Positions 57,751-64,000 of a stretch of DNA of 64,000 nt are shown one piece after another; positions within the stretch are counted from its first letter, which is position 1, and each line of letters opens with the position of its first letter. The position numbers and the translations under genes were made by a program. Source of the DNA: Roseiarcus sp963820095 (lineage in GTDB: Bacteria; Pseudomonadota; Alphaproteobacteria; Rhizobiales; Beijerinckiaceae); NCBI GenBank assembly GCA_963820095.1, contig CAWFZA010000010.1, positions 53,619-117,618 of the forward strand, in the 5' to 3' direction. The notes under the pieces are model-generated. The model was not told the DNA's origin, did no database searches, and saw nothing but the letters and a program-made list of their open reading frames with translations.

Positions 57751-59004
57751 ATGTCCTCTGAAACTCCCGCCGACCCACCCAAATCCAAGACGCGCCGCGC
57801 CTTGCTTGTTGTCTCTATCCTTGCGATCGGCGCCGCCGGCCTTGCCGTCTCGGGCATCATGGATCGCGCCAAGAGCAGGCAAGAGGTCGCGGCCTGGACC
57901 GACGCTCAGACCATTCCCACGGTGCGCGTTGTGCGGCCCGAGCACGGAGCTCAAGAACAGGAGCTCGTCCTCCCCGGCAATGTCGCCGCTTTCACCACCG
58001 GCTCGCTGTTCGCCCGCGCCAGCGGCTACATCACGGCCTGGAACAAGGACATCGGCGCTCATGTGACCAGGGGCGAGATCCTTGCGACGATCTCCGCGCC
58101 GGATCTCGATCAACAGCTCGAACAAGCCAAGGGGCAGCTCGCTCAGTTGCAGGCGGCGGTTCAACAAGCGCAGGCCAACGCCGATCTCGGCCGCGTGACC
58201 GACCAGCGGACCTCGCAGCTCGTCGTTCAAGGCTGGCAGAGCAAGCAGCAAGGCGACACCGACCGGTTGAACGCGGCGTCCCAGCTCGCGGCGCTCTCGG
58301 TCGCCAGGGCGAATGTGGTGGCGCAGCAGGCGGCGGTGAACCGGCTTCAGGAACTGACCAGCTTCGAACAGATCAAGGCGCCGTTCGACGGCGTCGTGAC
58401 GGCGCGCAACGTCGACATCGGCGACCTCGTCAACGCAGGCGGCAACACGGGACGGGCCTTGTTCCAAGTCGCCGACCTTCACCGCATGCGCATTTACGTG
58501 AACGTGCCACAGGCCTTCCTTGGCGACCTCGCGCCGGGCGTCCAGGCGACGTTGCACCTGCCCGGCCAGAAGGAGACTTTTGAAGCTGAGCTCGTGTCGA
58601 CGTCGAACGCGCTCGCGGAGAATTCCCGCACGGCGCTCATCGAGCTGCAGGCGGACAACCCGGACGGCAAGCTTTGGCCCGGCGCCTTCGCCGAGGTGCA
58701 CTTCCACCTTCCCGCCGACCCGAATACGCTGTCGGTCCCGCTGACCGCGCTCGTGTTCGGCCCCCACGGCATGCAGGTCGCCGCGCTCGAGGACGACGAC
58801 AAGGTCGTCCTGAAGCCGGTGGCCGTCGGGCGCAATCTCGGAAATCGCGTGCAGGTCGAGTTCGGCCTCTCGCTGTCGGACCGGCTTGTCGACAACCCGC
58901 TCGAGTCGATTGAGACCGGGGACAAGGTGAATGTCGCCAATCCGGCGCCGAACATGCTCGCGCGCGACGTCAAAGCAGCGCCAAACAAGCCGCCGAGCCT
59001 CTGA
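57751..59004 (+). CDS. RND efflux periplasmic adaptor (membrane fusion protein)
   Basis: An intact 417-residue adaptor. An N-terminal anchor segment (about 17-36, ALLVVSILAIGAAGLAVSGI) precedes the lipoyl-like region (ASGYITAWNKDIGAHVTRGE), a coiled-coil hairpin of about 90 residues rich in Gln/Ala, the second half-lipoyl motif IKAPFDGVVTARNVDIGDLV, and beta-barrel and membrane-proximal domains. It starts 12 bases after the pump stop, so the pair is one operon. Confidence 0.9.
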   Translation: MSSETPADPPKSKTRRALLVVSILAIGAAGLAVSGIMDRAKSRQEVAAWTDAQTIPTVRVVRPEHGAQEQELVLPGNVAAFTTGSLFARASGYITAWNKDIGAHVTRGEILATISAPDLDQQLEQAKGQLAQLQAAVQQAQANADLGRVTDQRTSQLVVQGWQSKQQGDTDRLNAASQLAALSVARANVVAQQAAVNRLQELTSFEQIKAPFDGVVTARNVDIGDLVNAGGNTGRALFQVADLHRMRIYVNVPQAFLGDLAPGVQATLHLPGQKETFEAELVSTSNALAENSRTALIELQADNPDGKLWPGAFAEVHFHLPADPNTLSVPLTALVFGPHGMQVAALEDDDKVVLKPVAVGRNLGNRVQVEFGLSLSDRLVDNPLESIETGDKVNVANPAPNMLARDVKAAPNKPPSL

Positions 59005-59076
59005 GCGACCGGCCCGGGCCGGTTGCGCGGCCTCATGAGCCGCGTCCCTAAGCCGCGCGCCGGCCGGATATCCTGA

Positions 59077-59370
59077 TCACTGATCGGGCGGCGGATCGTC
59101 GGCAGGGGGATCACATTTCGCATGCGCCCGCTTGACTTCCGCAAGACTGTGGAAGGTCTGGGAGGCGATGTGCGCGCAATAGTCGTCGAGCGAACTGGTT
59201 CCGTCGGGCGGAGCGCCAGCCTCAGGCGGAGGGGCTTGAGGATCGGGAGGATCATTGGGTCCCGGAACTACGGGCGAATGCTCGAACAGGCCCGGCGGAT
59301 ATCCGTTGTCCGCGGCGAGCGCGGGATTCGCGGCAAGCGCAAGGACGAACGGTAGGATCAAGCTCTTCAT
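59077..59370 (-). CDS. Small secreted proline-rich protein
   Basis: A 97-residue protein with a signal peptide (MKSLILPFVLALAANPALAA) followed by a Pro/Asp/Gly-rich linker (about 30-60) and a short C-terminal segment with two Cys (DDYCAHIASQTFHSLAEVKR, HAKCDPPADD). The family is unknown. The ATG at 59370 starts the signal; 59388 would add six residues. Its start lies about 100 bases from divergent hemC. Confidence 0.6.
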   Translation of the reverse strand: MKSLILPFVLALAANPALAADNGYPPGLFEHSPVVPGPNDPPDPQAPPPEAGAPPDGTSSLDDYCAHIASQTFHSLAEVKRAHAKCDPPADDPPPDQ

Positions 59371-59471
59371 GGCCGAGACAGATGGCATTGTGTCGCGTGG
59401 ACGGCAACCCGTGGCGATTTTCGAAACGGACCGAGCTTGACAGGGCCATTCTCGAAGGTCAGGGCGCTGCG

Positions 59472-60402
59472 ATGACCTCCTCCCTGTTCACGCTTGGCAC
59501 GCGCGGTTCCCCCTTGGCGCTCGTCCAGGCGAACGAGGCGCGCCGCCGCCTGGGCGAGCGCCACGGCTGGGACCTTGAGCGTATCGCGCTCAAGGTGATC
59601 CGCACGAGCGGCGACGCCATCCAGGACCGGCCGCTCGCTGAGGCCGGCGGCAAGGGCCTGTTCACCAGGGAAATCGACGCCGCGCTCCTCGCCGGCGCGA
59701 TCGACGCCGCGGCGCACTCGGCCAAGGACTTGCCCTCGATCCTGCCCGATGGCGTCGTCATCGCCGCCTATCTGCCGCGCGAAGACGTGCGCGACGCGCT
59801 GATCTCGGTTTTGGCCGATCGAGTTCGAGGAGCTGCCGCGCGAGGCGACGTTCGGCGCCGCCTCGCTTCGGCGACAGGCGCAGGCGCTGAGCCTTCGCCC
59901 CGACCTCAAGCCCGTGCTCCTGCGCGGCAATGTCGAAACGAGGCTCCTCAAGGCCGAGGCGGGCGAGGTCGGCGCGACGCTGCTCGCGCTTGCCGGCTTG
60001 AACCGGCTTGGCCTCGGCGATCGCGCGCGCGCCGTGCTCGACGTCGACATGTTCCTGCCCGCTCCCGGCCAGGGCGCGATCGCCATCACCGCGCGGCGCG
60101 ACGACCCGAGGGCGCTTGAAGCGCTGAACGCCATCTCGGACGGCGAGACCGCGGCGGCTCTGACCGCCGAGCGCGCCTTCCTGGCCGAGCTCGAGGGCTC
60201 CTGCCGCACCCCGATCGCGGGCCTCGCCCGACTCGAGGGCGGAAGGCTCCGGCTCAAGGGCGAAGTGCTGCGCACCGACGGCTCCGAGCGGTTCGCCATC
60301 GCCATCGAAGGCGCCCCCGCGGAGGCCGAGCGGCTCGGCCGGGACGCCGGGCGCGACCTCGCGGGGCGGCTCCCCGAAGGCGTGCTGGTCAAGGGCGGAT
60401 GA
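59472..60402 (+). CDS. hemC: Hydroxymethylbilane synthase (one frame break)
   Basis: Porphobilinogen deaminase of tetrapyrrole synthesis, about 309 residues. It shows TLGTRGSPLALVQANEARRR, LAEAGGKGLFTREIDAALL and AAHSAKDLPSILPDGVVIAA. The frame breaks near 59815 and resumes FEELPREATFGAASLRRQAQ, then RGNVETRLLKAEAGEV and the dipyrromethane-cofactor cysteine in LEGSCRTPIAGLARLEG. The length of 3n+1 fits one extra base, and this single-copy gene is unlikely to be a pseudogene. It stands apart from other hem genes here. Confidence 0.9.
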
Positions 60403-60496
60403 GGGCCAGCCGGCGCCCAACAGCCAATGGGATGACGACGGTCGCCGCCGACCCTGCGCGCAGCCGAATCTGCAACCTGCTGCGCGAGTTCGTGCT

Positions 60497-60568
60497 AATA
60501 AACGCTAATAAAAGCCACTAAACGAGCATAAGCTTTAGTAAATTCTCTCACGTTTACTAGCGTTTATT
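60497..60568. repeat. AT-rich inverted repeat between hemC and the IS66 remnant
   Basis: AATAAACGCTA (60497-60507) pairs perfectly with TAGCGTTTATT (60558-60568). The unit GCTAATAAA also occurs twice in tandem at 60495-60512. The whole 60490-60600 patch is far richer in A and T than its surroundings. It resembles a recombination arm or attachment-type region, but no integrase gene is nearby. Confidence 0.4.
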
Positions 60569-60616
60569 CTCCAAGTCGCGGCTTTTCAATGGATTACGAG
60601 CGATTCAAACAAAAAG

Positions 60617-61125
60617 TGTAACTCCCAAGCCGGTGGCTATTCGAGGAGGGCTTGGCTGATGGCGTCTGGGGTTGCGGCGAGGGTCTGGAGGATGTCGCAA
60701 CCCTGCTTTCGGGCGGTGGAGACGATGGATCGGAGGCAGGCGAAGTCCTTGGCCCCTTCGAGGGTTCGGAAAGCGCCCGAGATTTTCATCTTCACCTTCA
60801 TCATGCGCGGCGCCTGTTCGGCCGGGTTGTTGGTGAACGGGACGTCGACGAGGACGCGCAGGACGTCGTCCTTCCAACTGGTGCAGCCGGCGCAACAGGT
60901 TCTCTCCCGGCCGTCGCCTGGGTCTTGCCCGTTGCGGCCGGAGGACGGCGAGGCAGCTTGGGTGGAACGCGAGCCCTTCGCGCAAGATGTCCCGGAAGCG
61001 AGTGTCGAAGCGCTCGAGAAGGGCTGGGTCGAGCGCGCTTTCGCCCCGCTTTGGCGTCCCCGACCGCCCGGTTGGCGTCGAGCAAAAGCGTGTGTCAGGG
61101 ATGCGGCGAACCTGGCCATCCATAA
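60617..61125 (-). mobile_element. IS66-family insertion sequence remnant (3' end of transposase)
   Basis: The minus strand encodes the C-terminal end of an IS66-type DDE transposase: GESALDPALLERFDTRFRDI in one frame, then DDVLRVLVDVPFTNNPAEQA, MMKVKMKISGAFRTLEGAKD and STARKQGCDI in another, ending at a stop at 60639-60637. The rest of the element is missing and at least one frame break splits the piece, so it is non-functional. The sequence just beyond the stop (60617 onwards, GTAACTCCCAAGCC) may be the terminal repeat. The other side abuts the end of the PRC-barrel gene. Confidence 0.75.
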
Positions 61126-61841
61126 TGACGGTATAGCCGCTGCTCATACATTTTGTCGATCAGTTGCAGCGGATCCCAGGGCGGGCTGTTTTTTACCTGG
61201 TCTCGGGTGACGTTTAGAAGGATCTCGCGATTGAGCCAGTCAATTCTGGTCACCGCATATGGCGCCAGCAGCACCTCCTTGCCTGTCAACCAGGACCCGG
61301 CGACGACAATCAGGTATTGGATGCTCCAATCCGGCCGGTCGATCAGGAAGTTTTCCACCCTGCCGATCTCGCCATCGGTCGCGCGCAAGCGGTAGCCTTT
61401 GATGGCGTCGAAGCTGCGCAGATGCGGATCGTCAACCGACTCGCTGGCGGGGTCGGCCACAGCGGTCTCAGCCAAGGTCATGGAAGCGAAGAAGCCGGGA
61501 CGCCAATCCGGGTTCCAGCCGTAGTGAGCGAACAGGCTGTTTTCGAAATCCCTCGACAGCTTCTGGTTTTCAGGGAAGTTGGGGCTACCCTCTACCTGTT
61601 GTCTGGCAAGCGGAGTCAGAATCTCCTCTCGTTCGAGATCCCAATCTGTTACCGCCGAAGGGTGGATCAGCACCTTGCGCCCCGGCAGCCAGGCGCCGGT
61701 GTCAATGACCAGCCACCGCACCTGCCACCGGTCGTCGAGGAATAGGAAGTCCTTAACAGTGCCGATCCTCCCGTCCGTACCGACGACGGAAAGGCCTTTC
61801 AGCGCCGAAAGGGCGAAAATCTGCGGCGTTTCTTTGAGCAT
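61095..61841 (-). CDS. PRC-barrel domain protein, two domains
   Basis: A 248-residue protein with two PRC-barrel units: about 10-80 (GLSVVGTDGRIGTVKDFLFL, RWLVIDTGAWLPGRKVLIHP) and 140-215 (GYRLRATDGEIGRVENFLID, YLIVVAGSWLTGKEVLLAPY). The end, YRHYGWPGSPHP, runs about 30 bases into IS-derived sequence, so the last few residues may be replaced. PRC-barrels occur in RNA-processing and stress proteins; the function here is unknown. Confidence 0.8.
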   Translation of the reverse strand: MLKETPQIFALSALKGLSVVGTDGRIGTVKDFLFLDDRWQVRWLVIDTGAWLPGRKVLIHPSAVTDWDLEREEILTPLARQQVEGSPNFPENQKLSRDFENSLFAHYGWNPDWRPGFFASMTLAETAVADPASESVDDPHLRSFDAIKGYRLRATDGEIGRVENFLIDRPDWSIQYLIVVAGSWLTGKEVLLAPYAVTRIDWLNREILLNVTRDQVKNSPPWDPLQLIDKMYEQRLYRHYGWPGSPHP

Positions 61842-61891
61842 CTCACTCTCCTCTCGTGCAGTCGTCCCAGCACATGAGCCCCAACTCTTGG

Positions 61892-62656
61892 CTAACGGTC
61901 GTTGCGGTTCGAGCCGGTCAAATACAGGATCGCCTGGAACATGTTGATGAAGTCGAGGTAGAGGCGCAGCGCGCCGAAAATCGACTTCTTCTGAACCGCT
62001 TCATAGCCGTCGCCTTCGTAGTACATCTCCTTGATCGACTGGGTGTCCCAGGCGGTCAGGCCGGCGAAGATCACCACCGCAAGAATCGAGATCCCGAACT
62101 GCAGGCCGGAGCTGTGCAGGAACAGGTTGAGCAGGCTCGCGACGACGAGGCCGACGACCCCCATCATCATGAACGAACCCATCGCCGAGAGGTCTCGCCG
62201 GGTCGTGTAGCCATAGAGGCTGAGGCTCGCGAAGGCGGCGGCGGTGGCGAAGAACGCGCGCCCGATCGAGGCGCCCGTATAGACGACCAACAGGGCCGAC
62301 ATGGAGAGGCCGATCAGCGCCGCGAAGGCGATGAAGGCGATGCGGGCGCTCGCGACCGACATCGAATTGATGCGGGCCGAGATGTAGAACACCAGCGCCA
62401 GCGGCGACAGCACGATAATCCAGCGCAGCGGCGACACGTAGATCGCATGGCCCAACTCGGTCAATCCGAGGCGCCCGTCCCCCATCTGTACAGTGCCGAG
62501 GGCGAAGGCGGCGTAGGCGACGAGGCCGGTCACGCCGAGGCCGAGGGTCATGTAGTTGTAGACGCCGATCATGTAAGCGCGCAGCCCCTGATCGACGTCG
62601 GACCGTGCGATCCCCGCGCCGGAACGGGAGTTGGCGTAGCGGTCAAAGTCGGACAT
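61892..62656 (-). CDS. Bax inhibitor-1/YccA family membrane protein
   Basis: An intact 254-residue protein with seven membrane segments. The BI-1 signature is the C-terminal FGISILAVVIFAGLTAWDTQ followed by SIKEMYYEGDGYE, with VDQGLRAYMIGVYNYMTLGL at the N-terminus. Bacterial members are proton-sensitive calcium-leak-type proteins or regulators of membrane proteases. It lies between the PRC-barrel and baeRF-type genes on the same strand. Confidence 0.88.
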   Translation of the reverse strand: MSDFDRYANSRSGAGIARSDVDQGLRAYMIGVYNYMTLGLGVTGLVAYAAFALGTVQMGDGRLGLTELGHAIYVSPLRWIIVLSPLALVFYISARINSMSVASARIAFIAFAALIGLSMSALLVVYTGASIGRAFFATAAAFASLSLYGYTTRRDLSAMGSFMMMGVVGLVVASLLNLFLHSSGLQFGISILAVVIFAGLTAWDTQSIKEMYYEGDGYEAVQKKSIFGALRLYLDFINMFQAILYLTGSNRNDR

Positions 62657-62729
62657 GGGGAGGAAATCCTTTTGATCCTACGAGGGCTGGCGGTTGGTCC
62701 GGGACCGTTATGACGAAAGAGGCTCGTGT

Positions 62730-63929
62730 CTACGCCGCAATGGTTCCGAAATCGTAGCGAAGGATAGCGGCCAGAGGCGCCCGATCGGGCAATTCGTCAC
62801 GCTTCGCTCCGAGCACGCGGGCGCCGGACGAGAGCGCGCGCCGGGCGATCTCGTCGACTACGCTATAGGTCTCGGCATCGTCGCGGACCGCGTAGGTCAC
62901 GCTGCCGTCGATTTCGCTCACCATTCCGGGCACGACGGCGTCAAGATCGACCATCAGGGCGTCGACTGCGCCCGCGGTGGCGGCGTGCGCCGTGTAGGAT
63001 ATCTCGGTGGTCGCACGGTTCGGCTTCAATTCGTCGAAACGCGCGATCATCTGCTTCAGATCGCGTTCATAGAGTTGGTCGAGGATCGGCAAGGCGAGAT
63101 CGGCGATCTGCCTGTCGCTCTGGTGCGCGACGTCCGGGAGAGCGGCGTCGTTCACGAGGTTCGCGGTGCTGTTGATCGAGCGGAATATCGAGGCGATCGG
63201 TTCCGCAGCGGCAAGGACCATGGGCTCGGCGCGGCCCGCCATCGCGTTTCGCACGGCCTCGTCGACCTGGCGAGCAAATTGCTCAAGCAGGATCCTCTCG
63301 CCTTCGAGATTTTGCAGCCGGTTGCGCGGGGCGCGCACATGGATCGAGGGACGGTGCGTCGCCCGTTCGGCCCTCTTTGGCAGGTGGGTGATTTCGACCT
63401 CCGCCGGCGGCAGGTTGGCGACGACATGGATCAGCCTTACGCTTTCCTCCGCCAGCGCCAGCACGAACAGACTGGTTGGCGAAGTCATGGCGCGAATGAG
63501 CGGCGTCAAATGATAGCGATCCCCGGCCTCCACGCGAGGCTTCGGAGACGTCGGCAGCCGGAATGCGCGCAATTCGTCCGGCGTCGCCAGTACGCCGAGA
63601 CCATGCGCGGGCTGTTTCCAGATGGCGTCGAATTCATTCGGCTTCTTGTGCTGGAGCTTGCGGATGTGGTCCAGGTCCTGGACATTGACATCGTCCGCGC
63701 CGGCGAAATGGCCTAGGCGATCGTCCAGCGATTGCCGGCGGCGCTTGTCCGTCCCCGCTTCCGCCAATTGCACCAGCGCGTCCTTGGCGGCGTCCCTGAA
63801 TGCGATGCGGTTGGCGCGGGCGTCCTTGGGATTCGGCGATGTCGGCAGGTAGATGGAAACGCAAACGTCGCCGCGCACTGCGGCCAACGTCTTGAAGTCC
63901 GAGAGGGTCGGAATGTCGATGTGGAGCAT
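62730..63929 (-). CDS. Bacterial archaeo-eukaryotic release-factor family (baeRF) protein
   Basis: A 399-residue protein from ATG 63929 (an in-frame TTG at 63956 adds nine residues). It starts MLHIDIPTLSDFKTLAAVRG with VSIYLPTSPNPKDARANRIA, then a central RLIHVVANLPPAEVEITHLP part and a C-terminal eRF1/Pelota-like domain (VDEIARRALSSGARVLGAKR, DRAPLAAILRYDF). This layout matches baeRF proteins, eRF1-domain proteins of unknown role linked with ribosomes and stress. The Gly-Gly-Gln motif of true release factors is not present. Confidence 0.7.
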   Translation of the reverse strand: MLHIDIPTLSDFKTLAAVRGDVCVSIYLPTSPNPKDARANRIAFRDAAKDALVQLAEAGTDKRRRQSLDDRLGHFAGADDVNVQDLDHIRKLQHKKPNEFDAIWKQPAHGLGVLATPDELRAFRLPTSPKPRVEAGDRYHLTPLIRAMTSPTSLFVLALAEESVRLIHVVANLPPAEVEITHLPKRAERATHRPSIHVRAPRNRLQNLEGERILLEQFARQVDEAVRNAMAGRAEPMVLAAAEPIASIFRSINSTANLVNDAALPDVAHQSDRQIADLALPILDQLYERDLKQMIARFDELKPNRATTEISYTAHAATAGAVDALMVDLDAVVPGMVSEIDGSVTYAVRDDAETYSVVDEIARRALSSGARVLGAKRDELPDRAPLAAILRYDFGTIAA

Positions 63930-64000
63930 CCGCTTTTTTCGCCCGCTTGAGACCAATTCGCCTTGATAATCGTCAACTCCGCGGCATCACGCCTTTCGTC

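Overview
The window is GC-rich DNA from an alphaproteobacterium, most probably of the order Hyphomicrobiales (Rhizobiales). Supporting signs are a DivL-type kinase with tyrosine in its H-box, a fused TsaE/AmgK protein followed by a MurU-like nucleotidyltransferase, a fused PuuE-UraD protein, a MocR regulator, a DUF3297 protein, and palindromic repeats of the kind seen in rhizobial genomes. No rRNA operon, CRISPR array or replication gene is present. One tRNA, tRNA-Arg(CCG), lies at 1295-1371.

Layout. 1-1143 is a clearly AT-richer block with an unrecognised, probably frame-broken gene; it ends beside the 3' end of tRNA-Arg and may be the edge of a genomic island. 1520-4724 holds a dienelactone-hydrolase-like protein, an exported isoaspartate methyltransferase homologue, a DUF1344 protein and a DUF4105 membrane protein. 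4735-12460 (minus) is a MocR regulator, a class III aminotransferase and a complete MalK-type ABC importer. 12994-17802 (minus) is a DegT aminotransferase and livGFHM without a binding protein. 17915-21023 has galE diverging from galU-kdsD (surface polysaccharide precursors). 21155-28147 has small genes, rpsT, two secreted proteins, a LysR regulator, a threonine-synthase-like enzyme, an enoyl-CoA hydratase and a vapBC pair.

28381-31140 encodes purine degradation (PuuE-UraD fusion and guanine deaminase). 31160-36402 has a rhodanese, a PHP hydrolase, hslVU, an ACT protein and trpS. 36680-44024 is a cell-cycle and cell-wall block: a DivL-like kinase, tsaE-amgK, a murU-like gene, murC and murB. 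44208-47295 (minus) is a three-gene type III polyketide operon (synthase, ICMT-like methyltransferase, MFS exporter). 49391-54326 is a probable catabolic operon: a pentein hydrolase, a dimethylglycine/sarcosine-dehydrogenase-like flavoprotein and a second flavin oxidase. 54539-59004 is an RND efflux pump with its adaptor. 59472-60402 is hemC, followed by an IS66 remnant, a PRC-barrel protein, a Bax-inhibitor-1 protein and a baeRF-type protein.

Quality caution. At least 20 reading-frame breaks occur, many in single-copy essential genes (murC, murB, hemC, tsaE). Each shows full conservation on both sides of the break, and several sit in short homopolymers. They look like uncorrected indels in the sequence rather than pseudogenes, so I annotate these genes at full length and give the break positions.
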